A DNA stretch of 64,000 bases from Anagrus nilaparvatae (taxonomy: Eukaryota; Arthropoda; Insecta; Hymenoptera; Mymaridae). A program made the translations under genes and the position numbers. The stretch spans positions 10,434,001 through 10,498,000 of the forward strand of contig JAKSXM010000137.1 in assembly GCA_022575985.1 (NCBI GenBank). Direction: 5' to 3'. Below, in pieces: positions 24,846-37,970 of this stretch. The notes under the pieces were generated by a model. It worked only from the letters and a program-made list of their open reading frames with translations. It was not told the DNA's origin and made no database searches. The stretch's first letter is position 1, and each line of letters begins with the position of its first letter.

Positions 24846-27800
24846 TACTGATAAATATTTTCTTTTAGTGGAAGAGGGGGGATTTTATGGTGAATGCAAA
24901 TGGCTTGAAAAGTAAAGAAAATTTTTTCCAAACGAATTTAATTTATTTTTGACAAAATTTTTGGTAACTAGATTTTTCTTTCAGTTAAAAATTGTCAAAG
25001 GGAAATAAATTGACGCTTTTGACCATCTCTTGAATCCACCTCACGTTATAAATTTGTTACATTAAAAAAAAAGCTCATCTTTCGTAAAAAAAATTTTATA
25101 AAAATAAAGTTTTGTAAATTTAAAATTGAGCTTATATGCTAAAACTTTTTAGACAAAAGTAAGATAATTATCTTAATTATAAATAAAACATAATTAATTA
25201 ATTAAAAAATAAGAGGAAAAAAAAATTTATTTTTTTATCAAGTTATACACATAAGCGTACTCACATTTTACACAGATATAATAAAGGTATTTAAATAATG
25301 TAACGCATACTAAATTACCATTTTCTCAGTATATGCACGCTTCGTATCCTGGAATCCAATTAAAACGATCTAAAATATAACTCATGTATATTCTGAAAAA
25401 TATTGTACATCAATTTACACCCTATTTTATATTTTTTTACTAAAATTACATATTTAACGAGTGTTACTTTACATCGAGTAAATACAAAAAAGTGGTATTT
25501 TTTTGCTTGCTAATGAAGTTCTTAAAAAAAAGTAGTAAAAAAAAAAATATTTACAAATTAATTAAATAAAAACTGAAAATCAATAAAATTCTTGTACAAA
25601 TATTACGGAATTTCTGGCACGCTTTATATTACTCGGTTTATAGCTATCTCTTTTTACTCGCACACATTAAAATAAGTCTGTATAAAGCTACAGCCATTTA
25701 CTTCATTATGTCATTAAGCTTAATGGCCTTAGCCGGTTTTCCAAAAGCATCCAATATTTTACCATTAACTCTTTTATTCTCTATCTCTATTTTCATTTCC
25801 TTTTACAACACCCCTTTTTAAACTTTTGATAAAACTTTATCATTTTGTGTAACTACAATTGTCCATAATTTTAACAATAGTTAAATATATATTTGACTTT
25901 TATATAATTATTATAGTATTTATTTTTTCTTTTGTGTTAAAGAAATTTAAGAAATATCTAATATTTACAATAATTGTAATTTAATATTATTTTAATGTAA
26001 AAGAAATATTTCTTTACATTGTAAATGGTCAAACAAGTGGATGTAATTATTACAAAATTTTGAAATTTTTAGACTACTGTATTTTTTTTTATGTATCTCA
26101 TGTTACATTTATTTGAAAAATTTTGTAAAAAAAAATTCTTTAAGTTTAATTTAGCGATTATAAAAATAAATATTTGGATTAATTATTATGGATAGAACAA
26201 CAAAAATATTTTTTTAACAATAAAATAAACAGAAATACGGTCGCAGTAAAATAATAATTTTTTTTTTTTATTATTCTTTCTTTATATTATTTTAAGTATT
26301 TTTAAAATTTTTGTCAGTTTCCGGAAATATGTCAGATTAATATAGAATTTTTGATGTATGAATACTATTAATAAAGTATGTATATGAGTGATTCTTTATT
26401 AATTTGGACTATTTTTATTTTGCATGAATTTTATGCTATAGATGAAGGTGTTGAAGCAGAGAAAATAATCTTGTTTTCTAGGTTGATGTTGTTTTTGGTA
26501 CTGGTTTTCTATTGAGTGATCAAAATAGTTGCCAAAAATTAAAAATTAGATTCTTGGTAAAGATTTTATTTTTTACAGCTTAAAATAAAAAAACAAAAAA
26601 GTTTTTAACTTCTAAATTTAAAAAAAAATTTAGAAGAAAGACATAAATTTTGGAAAAAATATTTTTTTGCCAGTAGCCAAAATGTACCTATTTTTCGGCC
26701 ATAATTTACTATTTGTATCTTTTTGACTTGTTTTTACGATAGGGCACCTAAAAACCATTTTTCTATATTCAAGCATCTTCCTTTTATAACTTTATCATAA
26801 ACCCATAAAAACTACTCAAAAAAGTAAAAAAAAATGCACAATAAAATTTTTTTCGTCCATTTGCTCATTTTTTTCTCCCTAAATACATAAACATATACCA
26901 CGTACATACGTAACAGTGATCTTCTTTTTTTTTTTTGTACATTATTCCTTTTTTCTTCACACAACAGCATCATTTCTATACTGCACCTTATTATTATTAT
27001 TATATATAGAAAAGGTATATATATTTTTTGCAACGTGATTCTGATGTTAAAAAAAGGTGTAAATCTCACGATTTTTTTGTCAATGAATAATAATAATAAT
27101 GCTGAATAGTCACGATATCAACAATGAGGTACTTTTAGATATATTTTTTTTTCTCAATATAAAAAGAGAATCTTTTATGTATATTTACATCAGATATCTT
27201 CTACTATTTACTGAATACAAAATGTATGATAATGGTTCTTGAATATATTTAGATATTTTTATCACCAATTTTTATACATCTGGGTTATAAAGGGTTCTTT
27301 TTACAAAAAAAAAATTATACGCCCAAAATTGTCAAAATATTTTCACATAACGAACAACCCACATAAATTTATTAATAATGTATATATTTTTTTTTTTTTG
27401 AAAATACAGTTTAAATTCTGCGTGAGAGAGAAATTTAAAGAAAAAAAAAGGAGTTAAATAATGGAGTCTATAAAGAATTCGTATTGTATTTTGATTGGTT
27501 GGTTAAATAAAAGGTAAAAAGGGCGTGTAAATTTTACACCTTGTGAATTTATAATGTTAAAATTTTTATAGTATTAAAAAGGATTGGTTATGTTAAACTT
27601 GTATTTTTGCTTAGTGTCGTATGTATGCACTGCAAAGTAAATTCTTAAATTTATTTTTGTTTATTATAATGCAAAAATAAAGTTTTGTAAAAAACAATTA
27701 AAATATTTAAAATTAATTAATTTTGCTAAAAAGTTGTACGTTTTAGTTGTGCTTGAGAACTTTACAGATGCAGTAGTTTTCAAATTCAAAAATGCAAATA

Positions 27801-30800
27801 ATATTTTTAAGGTGTGCAGAGTGGTTTTATACATTTGATCTCGCATTTGATTCAAATCAAAAGAAAATTTTGAAGGATTTAAAAATCAGACGTTTAGCTA
27901 TGTATTTTGACTGATTTGTCAAAAGATCACATTGAAAATATATTATTTTTGGACTCATCACTAAAAATGTTTTGGACTCATCAAGACAACGAATTTATAT
28001 TGGGAAATTTATACTGGGAAAAATATTCAGCCAAGAATGGTTTTTTATCGTGTTAAAAAGTATAAAATATAAAATTTGCTAAAATTAAAAATTTTTTTTG
28101 TCCTAAGAGTCATGAAAAACTGTTTATGCATTTTATGAATTGAAAAATATTCAAATACCTACAAAGTATCCGAAAGAAAGTAGGCCTAAAAAATAAGTTT
28201 TAATTATTTCTAGACTGCAGAATAATTTTTCCCAGAAACATAAATATTTTAGCATTTATATTAAGCCAAAAATTACTAATTTAAAAATATACATTTTACT
28301 TCAGTTCTATATTAAAACAAAATTTAATTAGTTATTATCTAATAATCTTTTATTTTTCATTATAAATTTATTTTTAAAAGCTTATTTATTTGATAATAAA
28401 TAAAAAACTTCATTAAAAGCTTTAATTTTTACGAATAGTGTAAAATAAAAAAAGCAGATGAATAAAAAAAAACATGTATTTATTTTGTTACGTATGTATT
28501 TTTTCGTTAAGCTTATTTAAAATAATAAAATAAGCATACGAGTGTATTGAATTTTAATGTCAAGAGTCTAGTTCATCTTTTTTTGAGTACCTCATGTGTG
28601 CATAAGTAATGTTTAATTAAATCATATTATATAATTTATTACCTGCATTTTTTTTTCTGAACTTGTAATATATTAAAAACTTTATATATTAGAGTGTTTC
28701 TTATTCTACAAGTAAGTAGGTTTTGTGGCTAAAGTGAAAATTAATCCAAAATGAAGATGCAGCTAATAAGAACGGTATTAATTTTATTTGAACGAGTGTT
28801 TTGGAATAAAGTCAAATAATTTAATATATAGTGTAATGTTTGATAAAATATTCGGTTCAAATTTTTTTTATAAGTTTCAGTAATTGCATAAACAAAAACA
28901 AAACATTCAGACATTTTTTTGGTGTCCAATTGAAGCAGCATCAATTCTTAAATTAACTTTTTTCAGTATTATGTTATTTAATATTAAAATATTATGAGTT
29001 TTCCTAAAAGTCAAAATATGCACACGAAAAAAATTTTTGAGAGAAAGTTATAGAAGTTGAAAATTCCGACGAAAAACAATTTAAAAAAAAAAAAAAAAAA
29101 TTTCAATTTTTAACCTGTCAATTTTTTTTGGGCATATATACCCATATATACTATTTTAATTTATGTAAATGTGTAATTCATAATTTCTAATTAACCAATA
29201 ATAAGCAAATTTTTAAAAATAAGGATCACCTTAATATAAGTAAAAATTAAAAAAAAGTAAGATTACATTACAGTTAATTATTTAATCATTAAAAAAGTAA
29301 TATTAATTTAATGACGTAACAAATTTTTAATGAAAAAATGTTTTCAAAATATTAATTAATAATTAAATAAATTAATTAATTATTAAAATCTATATAATTA
29401 CCCTGAAGCATGTCTAAATAACACAGAAACTTTTTTATACTTTCTTATTGCAAGCTTTTTACTATACAAAAATTTTCAATAAATTAATTATCCATTTAAA
29501 AAAAATCAATAAAATATTATTGACTGACCAAAATAACACAAAACAATAAAAAATTTAAATAAAATCCAGAATAATAAATTATTTTCACTTTCTTTAATAA
29601 AAGACTCGACGTCTATTCTGTAATTTCGCCTAAGGGCTTTATAAACTGCAGCCTTGCTAATTAAAAGATTCATCAAAGAACGAAATAACGTTATAATGCA
29701 TAATTAATACTTTTGTCATCCCAAAACATAATAATAAATAAAATATATTTTTTGCATGTACTAACCTAATTTTTAATTAATATTATTAAAGCTGATATTT
29801 TTATTTTATCTGAAATTCTAGATTTAAAATTTAATTTAGTTTCTAAAATATGCATCATTTTTTTTATTTAAAAGAGTTTTAAAAAAAATTGACTCATTTA
29901 TAAAACCTTAAAGAACCTTGTTATGTATAAAACTTTTTTCTTTAAGAAAATTAAATTTCCAAAGCCTTATTATATTTATTATAAAAAAGCATACACAAGA
30001 TTTTTTTATTTTGGCATTTCAGAGAATTTCTCAAAAAGGATTTTTTTTTATTTCTTTATCAATTTTATGTACAAGGAAATAAAAAAAAAAAAATTTTTCC
30101 TTTTATAAGTAAATTGGACTATTACGTATTAAAAAAAATGTATTTTTTCTTTTTACCTATACACAAAATTTTCTAAAACTGTTTCTTTTGAAGAACGTTT
30201 ATATTGCATTACCCATTAAAATTATTTCAAATAAGACTTTTATTTATATAAAAAGAGATTTATTTATAAAAAAATAATTTAATTTTCAATTTTATAAAAA
30301 AATAAATAATTTAATTAAAAAAAAAAAAAGTAGCTGAAAAAGTATCTTATTTCGGATTAGCATTTCATCAAAAAGCTGGAGTATACCTCATCGCTAATAA
30401 TGTTTTGACAAGTAATTTAATACAATTGTGTATGAAAAAGGTAGAGAGAGATTTTTAAATTAATGAGTATTGTATTATATATATATCAAGTTTCGAATAT
30501 AGCGTATTAAAATAAAAAAATTACTAATTAATTTAACAATTAAAATGTCAGACTGTATTTGCTCATTCTGTGTTTTATGTGTTAAAATATTTTACGTACA
30601 CTAATTTTTAATGAATTTTGGATGTATAAATTTGGAAATATTTTTATGAGTTTACCTATATTAATTCTCTTTAATTTTAAAGGTATTTTAGTTTTTGTGT
30701 GATTCAAGAATCTTTAGTAGTACCCAGCTCAGGAAGGAACCTTGCAACTTTAAGAACTGACATACAAAATAGTAATGTTTGCTTTTTAGAACAACGTATT

Positions 30801-31003
30801 TTAACATGTAAATTTCACCAACAAAACGTAAAAATTTGAGCAAAATCTTATTACTTGAATTCTGTTTCAAAAGAAGTCTATTTTTAACCTAATTTTAGAA
30901 TTGCAGGCACAGACATTTCCAACTTTCGAGCAAATTTGTTCCTAATTTTCTAAGACTGATCTGTGTAAGACTTGAGATTTACCTTAACCCTTTGCCAGTG
31001 TGG

Positions 31004-31220
31004 AGCAAATAGTACATTTTTAAACAGGACTTAGAAAAGTTTATTTTAGCAAATTTGACGAATTATATACTATATGAAGAATTATATATTATATATTAGA
31101 GAAATTATTTAGTAGAGAAAAAAATTCTGAAACCCGTGTTAGAAAGTACCTTGAGCCTATAATCCGCCGCATTTACCAAAATAAAACTTTCTAAGAATCG
31201 TTTAAAAATGTACTATTCTA
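31004..31220. repeat. Inverted repeat pair (about 50-bp arms)
   Basis: The left arm has AATAGTACATTTTTAAAC then TTAGAAAAGTTTATTTTAGC. The right arm has the complement ATAAAACTTTCTAAGAATC then GTTTAAAAATGTACTATT. The spacer is about 115 bp. It is a likely relic of a small foldback element; no target duplication was identified. Confidence 0.6.
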
Positions 31221-31839
31221 TACGACCTCTCAAAATTGGAATATAGTCATTATTACTTGCTAGTAGAGAAAAAAACTTCTAATCGGTTTGAAAATTTAAA
31301 AACAAATAACAAAATTTTTTATAATTTTCCACCACCTAAAATGAAATTTGATATTTTTCCTAAAAATTAACAAAGAGAAACTGGGTTCTTAAAAGTTTTA
31401 CCATAAAAATCTCAAACTATAGAAGATAGAATTAAGAAAACTTTTTTGAGAAATTTTCCCCCTTTCTTCTTGCCTTTCTCATACTCCATCTATTACTTTC
31501 ATGTTTGTTCTGTAAAGCGTCTCGAATTTTTCAACGCTAAGCAGTTTTTTAGCGTTTCTAAAAAGACTTTATTTTAGAAATATTATCTCTGCTACTAATC
31601 AAAAGCTATTTTATTAAATTTAAGTAACGTAGTGTCACTTTTTATGTTTAAATATTCTTATTTGCATTTTCAGAGGATTGATAAATAAAGGATATTGTTT
31701 GTTTGATGCTGCAAGTCGTTTTCTAGCGATAGTTTCAGTGGCTGACTGCATTTTTTCGGTCATTATTTGCTTAAGCGTAAAATTTCTTTTATTAGGACAT
31801 TTATTTAAGTATATTGATATATACTAATATTTAATGTAC

Positions 31840-31995
31840 CTAAAGTTCCTATATCGAAACTATTCTTTAAGCCCCTAAACCAGTGTTATTTGAAGTCCCT
31901 AAATCAAAGCTATACTAAGTCTCTTTTAACCCCCTCTCTATTATGGCCATTTGACCCAACCCCGTCGATTTTCGGGCCTTCTGGGGTACCCTCTC
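31840..31995. mobile_element. Poly-G-family element, degenerate copy in reverse orientation
   Basis: It shows 'aagtccctaaatcaaagc', CTCTTTTAACCCCCTCTC, TTTGACCCAACCCC and GGGGTACCCTC in the same order as the reversed copy at 59600-59755. It lacks the ATGTTCCATG end. Confidence 0.4.
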
Positions 31996-32068
31996 TAGAA
32001 TCAAAGAATATGCAGTATCCATATGTATTATAGAATAAAAAAAGAAAAATTTTTTTTCATTTGTCTTA

Positions 32069-32499
32069 GGGTGAATTTAGATGGGCTTCTTATCTTCCTA
32101 CTTCTTATGCATTTTAGCGCGCTAAAATTTGAATTTAATTTCTTTTTTTGCAAAAATTGCATCATAAAATTAAAATATATTGTTAAAAAATGTTTTTTTT
32201 GCAAAGTGCAGCCTTAAAACAACAATAAAAGCATAAGTTTTTATTAATAATGACAAATAAAATCATTTATTTACCATTACTCAAACACATAACCTTTCTG
32301 CTATACTGATAATTACGTTAAAACTTATTAAAAAATTAATTTTAATGATTTATTTGATTAATTATTAACTTAAAATTAAATAATAAACATTTATCCGTAG
32401 GAAAATTAGGGAAATTGGAAAATTTAATAAAATTAGTTTAAATTTTAGCGCTAAAAAGCATAAGAAGTAGGAAGATAAGAAGCCCATCTAAATTCACCC
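32069..32499. mobile_element. PIF/Harbinger-like MITE with TTA target duplication
   Basis: The left terminus GGGTGAATTTAGATGGGCTT and its exact complement AAGCCCATCTAAATTCACCC form inverted repeats that continue through CTTATCTTCCTACTTCTTATGC, over 45 bp of near-perfect pairing. TTA lies outside both ends (32066-32068 and 32500-32502). A three-base TTA/TAA target duplication is the signature of PIF/Harbinger elements. The low divergence of the arms suggests recent insertion. There is no transposase, so it would be non-autonomous. It sits in the intron between exons B and C. Confidence 0.78.
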
Positions 32500-34196
32500 T
32501 TATTATTAGTACATTCTTCACCAGCTCATAGAAATGTTTATTTTTTCAAATGCGAAGGATTACGGATCGCGTTTGACCCGTTTAATAATGTATTTTTATT
32601 TACAAGCAGGTAATTATGACAGTCTCTCAAAATTGGAATATAGTCATTATTGGTTGCTAGAAGAGTTAACAAGATTAATCTAGCTAAAGCATGAGTGTTT
32701 AGTCCAACAATAATCTGATTCTCATCGCTCACAAAGAGAAAATAACGACGAAAATTATGTAAAATAGCAGCTTAAAATATGAAAAAGTGATGTATTTTTT
32801 AATGTTAATTAATATTTTATACATAATATAACTCAAGTTCAACATTGTCTTTCCTTCAGATCTTATATATATAGTCTTAAAAAATCATTTCGTTTGCGAG
32901 AAAAATTAATTTTTTTGTAACTTAAGAATTCATAAAAATTAACTCGAATGTTTTCGACTCTCAAACTTAGATTATTAAAGATTAGTTATTTTTTCCTTTT
33001 AAATTAATAATATAACTTTATAATAAAAATAACATGATACCTTAATTAAAAAATAGAAAATAGAGCAGGTTTATGATTAGGTACAAATCAACTCGCAAAT
33101 CATTAAACTTAATCAATATTTTACCACTAAATTTTATAAATGAGTTTTTTTCATCAATAGGTTTTCACTTACTAGAAATTAAAAAAAAAACTAATTTTAA
33201 AAATAATAGGTACAAAATATCAGATTAACTTAATTTTAGTTTATTTTTGGAAGAATAAAGGTCTGCGCATTTAGGCAAAATTTTAACTTAAGCAATTTTA
33301 AAAAGTTAAAAAAAAACTAGCTATTAGTATTTAGAAATGCAAATTTCTAATCCTAACATTTTAAATAATTCACCATTCGAAGCATCAAGAGGGTAAAAGC
33401 TTAAACAATAAATTACGCATTAAAATTCCTATAAATTGACTCGCAAATACACTATAGGGTTAGATATTACGTCATTGTTACAAATTTCAAAAAAAACAAT
33501 ACAACTAAAACCTAGGAGAAAAAAAAATAAAATAAAACTTAAATATTTAGCATATTATTTAAATTTAAAGTATTTAATTTAACATTAACTTAATTCTAAA
33601 AGTGTGAAAATAATATATTTAAATTAAATAACTTTTGTCTTGAATAAAACTTTTCTTTTTTGCTTCATTTAATTCTCATTATCATTTTTTATTACTTTGT
33701 GGTTTTAACTTAAGTAAAAAAAAAAAAATACTTTAAATATGTGAATATCTAAAAAACAAATAAAACATACATAAGTATGATTATTACTACTACACTGAAA
33801 TAAAATTACTATTGCGTAACGAGTTTAACTTTTATTGTCTAAAACATGGAGGAAAATAATATTATTTTTAAATCTTTACAGCATGAAAAAAAAAGAAATT
33901 GTGAAGATCATCGCCGGCAATCATTTTCAACCTGTCGTTTCGCGTTTTCAATAACATCATTTTATATACAAGAGAAATTTAATGGTTTGGAAAAATTGAA
34001 AGTATAACCATGGGTTTATCTGTGCGAATATGAATATCAAATTATTAAATCCCTTTTATTTTATTTTTTTGTTATGCATGGTGACGTCATGATTTTCATT
34101 TTTTTTTTTTTATATCGTTAGACCATCTGTGTATAGATTTTTGTTAGTTTTTTTAGTGTATGTGTGTGTAAATATTATTTTGATTCTGTTTCTTAC

Positions 34197-34232
34197 CTGG
34201 ACTAGAACTCGTGAATGAACCTTTTGAAAAAC
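34197..34232 (-). CDS. Vsx: Vsx-like exon B: 36-nt microexon
   Basis: A 36-nt stretch on the minus strand is bounded by a strong acceptor (T/G tract then GCAG|GT) and a strong donor (CCAG|GTAAGA). Both introns are phase 1. It adds twelve codons without shifting frame, reading about FSKGSFTSSSP plus split Ser and Gly codons. The preceding exon ends with one base and the next begins with two, so the joins A|GT (Ser) and G|GT (Gly) both work. The Ser/Gly-rich content suits the linker before a homeodomain. The call rests on splice-site quality and phase agreement, not on a recognised motif. A chance pair of splice signals remains possible, because exon A can also be joined directly to exon C in frame. 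Confidence 0.65.
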
Positions 34233-36421
34233 CTGCAAAAAACAAAAAAAAATTAATTGACTAAATAAAAAAATTACAAAATAAAAAAAGGAGGTCAAAT
34301 TTTTTTTTTAATTAAATCATTTTTCACTTGAAACAATTTCAAGAAAATTAAATTTAACGAAGCACGTAACTTATGGTTATAAGGACTTTTTTATTATACG
34401 AAAGAAAAAAAAAATTTTCTATGAATACATAAAAAAATTGTTTAAATTGTTTTGTATAATAAACACACTAGTGTTTATTATTATTCTGCTCTTTTTTTTA
34501 ATCACTAATTTTTTTAATTTAATTAAATTTTAATAGCTGTGTACTACCATTTAACTTAATTAGTTTTTTTTTTCTTAAACGTGTTAATTTTGAATTAATT
34601 CTAGCATATAAATTTAATGAATAATTTTTTTAATTATTTACGTTTAAAATTTTAGATAGTTAGTTATTTAAAATATTTTTTAATCAAGTTATGTGTTCTA
34701 ATAAATTCATTAGTAAAATATAAAAAAAAGGCTAGGAATTTTTCTAAAAGTAGTTAAATTACCAAGCAAAAAAGCGAGTGTGCTAAGATTTTGTACTCTC
34801 TTAAAGATATCTTATAGTTTTAAAGACATAAAACATTCTGTTTTTTTCTGGCATATAAACTAAGTAAGTAATTTTGTAAAAAAAGAGGGATGTTAAAGAC
34901 TTTAGGGAAAAACATTTCATTTAAGAAAAATAAAATCAGAGCTAAAATAGAGAGAAATTCAAGTTACTTTTTTTTAGGGTACTTTCTTAACCCTAAGTAA
35001 AAAAATGTAACTTTTGATTTCAAAAAGAATTAATTTTTTTTTTAAACTATATTGACAAACAAAAGAATTTTTGTTTAAAAAAGTATCGATAACTTTTTAA
35101 TTCAATAAAAGCAGCTTTGTTTAAAACTATTAATTGAAAATAATTCCTAAAAAATATGTCTCCCTATTTAATTTTTTTGTCGATACATAATAGAATTATT
35201 GTCGCAATTTTACCAATGTAATTCAATATCACGAACCAGCTGAATAAAAAATCTAAGAAAAAAAATAAAGTATAGAACATTTTTCAATTTTTTTAGAAAA
35301 AAATTCATTCATTCATAAAAAAATTTTATAAACGTGTGTCATCATTACCACACGTGAAATTTAAACCTCAATCATTTCTAGACGCGTGTGCGTTAAAAAA
35401 AGGAGATTTCCAAAATAAAAAAAAATAACCACATAATAACAGTGATCGAGCTACCGAATTTTTTGACAAAGCGATAGAAGAGGGAGGAGTGCTGACATAA
35501 AAAAAACTAAATTTTTTTTTATTGAGCATTTGTGTAAAAAAAAATAATAATAAAATAAAAATAATCTACTTCCTAGAGCTCTTATTACGAGTAAGTATTT
35601 TGACAAGATCTTATTGTCATAAAATAGCTAAATCCTATTGAGTCCATTATGATTCTATTAGTATTATTATTACACTAAATTTTTTTGAGGTTACATACCG
35701 TTTTAATTCAATTTATTGTATTTTTATTTTCTGCTCATGCCGTTTTCAATTATATCTTTAATACATAAAAATTTATTACTGCTTTATGAGAATTATAGAA
35801 GTGGCCAATAGTGATTTTACTGTCAAATTTTCTTTTGAATAAAAAAAATTAACGAGTCAGTGCCTTAGCTAATCCTGGAGATTTTGGGATATAGCAAATT
35901 CCTTTTGCTTTTTTTTCAATTGACACAAAGATTTATATCTGGTTGATTTAGTTTTTATAGTATGAGAAAAAATCCTTTAAAAAAACATTTTTAACAGCTT
36001 GTTGAGATTTATTGTTATATTTTGTAAGATAAATTTCTTGAATGGCAAATTGTGCTTTTTGTTAATAATGACGTAGCTAATTGATGAAATAAACTTTTTT
36101 GCACATTTTTTGACAAGTTATTTTACTCATAGAGTTTTTATAAAAATATATGAATGAGTCATAAATTTTTTTTGCTATTATATTTTAAATATTTTAAAAA
36201 TTCTGTTTTTTTTTTTCATTCAAATCTAATGTCTTTGGTAAATAATCGATGATGGGATAATATTAAAAACAAAATATTTTCCCTTTAAATTTTTTGTTTG
36301 TCAATGAAAAAATATTACTAAAATTTCTATACAAATCAGTTTAAGAAAAAATGTATAAAATTTAACGTAATGTAATATACTCTAATAAATAAAAATGATA
36401 CAAAAGTTACAGAGTTTATGG

Positions 36422-36592
36422 GAACTGGTCAGATTCTTTACAGAATTTTTGGGACCCAATTTTCTGTCATTTCGAAAAATGTTAAAAATCGAGAGTATAA
36501 AGATTCCGAATATCAACTTAGAATTTTCCCCAATTTTCACCCGGTGACAAAAAAGTGGGTTCCAGAAATTGTGGCCAGAATCTGCCCAAAGT
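36422..36592. repeat. Imperfect inverted repeat, probable small foldback element
   Basis: The left arm GTCAGATTCTTTACAGAATT, GGGACCCAATTTTCTGTC pairs with the right arm GACAAAAAAGTGGGTTCC, AATTGTGGCCAGAATCTG. The arms are about 50 bp with several mismatches. An 83-codon open frame crosses it and has no recognisable family. Confidence 0.5.
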
Positions 36593-37970
36593 CAGAAATT
36601 TTTTTTGCTTTCATTTTATTTTTTTTCTACTGTATAGACACCCTGTTATTTGGAGTTTGCATGAATTAAGCTTATATCTTTTAATAATAAAACTTGATTA
36701 AATTTTTCACAGAGGGCAGCATATTTCAAACAATACAATTTATTCTGGCTTTATTTATTTTAATTTTAGACAATATTCACTTTTTTACTATGTTTTCGCG
36801 TGAATGTGGGTGTATGCGTGAATATTTGCGTCTGTGTGTCGCTGCAGCATTAGCATTTAAGTAAATTATATTTAATTAAGCTTAAATTTGTTTACGTGAA
36901 TGTAATAATAAAAAATTACGTAAAAAATGTCGTTAAATATCCGGCAGCAAATGGTACAAATATTTCTACACAGGTACATAATTAAACATATTAACACGCG
37001 CATTCATGTTGGCATGTATTTACTGGACTAATTAAGAAACACATACATATATTTTCTCAAATACAAACAAATTTTTAAATGCATACTGTGCATACACATG
37101 CATTTTGATAGTCACACAAAAAGAAAGTATTATCAAAAAAACTTATTGTTTTTCTAGTCATCAAGCATATAAGAACTGAAGCGTTACCGCGGAATGAGCT
37201 GCTACTCACGAAAGACTCCTATATACGGAAATGCGATTCACATTTATATTCTTATTACAAATACATATAAAAATCTCAACAACTTCGCACCCCATAAAAA
37301 TACAGGAAAAAGCATTGCATATAGTCTTTTCCTTCTTCCTCTTAATTCTTTTCTGCATATACATAGACGTGTGAAAACGTCGTTCAGTGTAGTGTTCGAG
37401 GTGTGAATATCTTTGGCAATATATGCATGTATGCACACAACCGTACACAAAAAAAATTTCAACGCATGCAACACAATGTCAGATTATGAGTGTATGTATA
37501 TATATATGAAAGTAGTGAAGGCGCACGACCGCTCAGCCCTCGTAATGAAAGCACTCTTCATTCTAAATAAGGAAGGGACAATCGAGGTGTTGGACTGGAA
37601 ATCCATACCAATTTAACTCGACTTTGTTTATGTGAATGCATATATATTTTAAAATACACATACACACAAGTATATGCAATTATCTACTTATGTATGCACG
37701 CATAATATATATGAAGCTTTTCACGTCAAATGAGTCTTAATGCCTATAGGGCCCAACAAAACTCAACTTAGGAATTTTTAATAGTAAGTATACTTTTTTA
37801 TTTCAAATTCAGATTTTGCAACAAATTTTAGGTCCAGATAACAGTTTGCATAAAATAAAATACAAGACCCATTTTTTAGACCCAAAAAAGCTTTTATACG
37901 GCTCTTATTGAAGAAAAAAAATGTTTTTGGCACTTACTACCAATTTTATTGAATGTTTGTTAGGGAGAAG

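Larger units (their letters stand above)
31227..32672. repeat. Direct repeat of about 45 bp in two places
   Basis: The words CTCAAAATTGGAATATAGTC and ATTATT(G/C)(G/C)TTGCTAG occur at 31227-31270 and again at 32625-32668. The second copy lies just beyond the Harbinger-like MITE. They look like two fragments of one dispersed element. Confidence 0.5.
18287..34196 (-). other. Intron between Vsx exons B and C (about 15.9 kb)
   Basis: It is bounded by donor GTAAGA (GT at 34196-34195) and acceptor CTTCCAG (AG at 18288-18287). No additional exon was recognised. Visible content is a foldback element at 24050-24845, inverted repeats at 31004-31220, a Harbinger-like MITE at 32069-32499, a direct repeat (31227 and 32625), a degenerate copy of the 'ggacttagaataatt' family near 31840-31995, and a small GC-richer patch at 19478-19565. 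The rest (for example 19600-23900, 24900-30900, 32750-33880) is plain AT-rich sequence in which I see nothing else. Confidence 0.75.

Noticed and set aside
34081..34090. GTGACGTCAT (CRE-like site) near exon B
   Set aside because: A single 8-bp palindrome is expected by chance in a window this size, and nothing else nearby supports a promoter.
37194..37616. Cluster of 67-80-codon open frames on both strands
   Set aside because: The frames overlap on opposite strands without a domain or splice signals. The raised GC here only lengthens chance frames.
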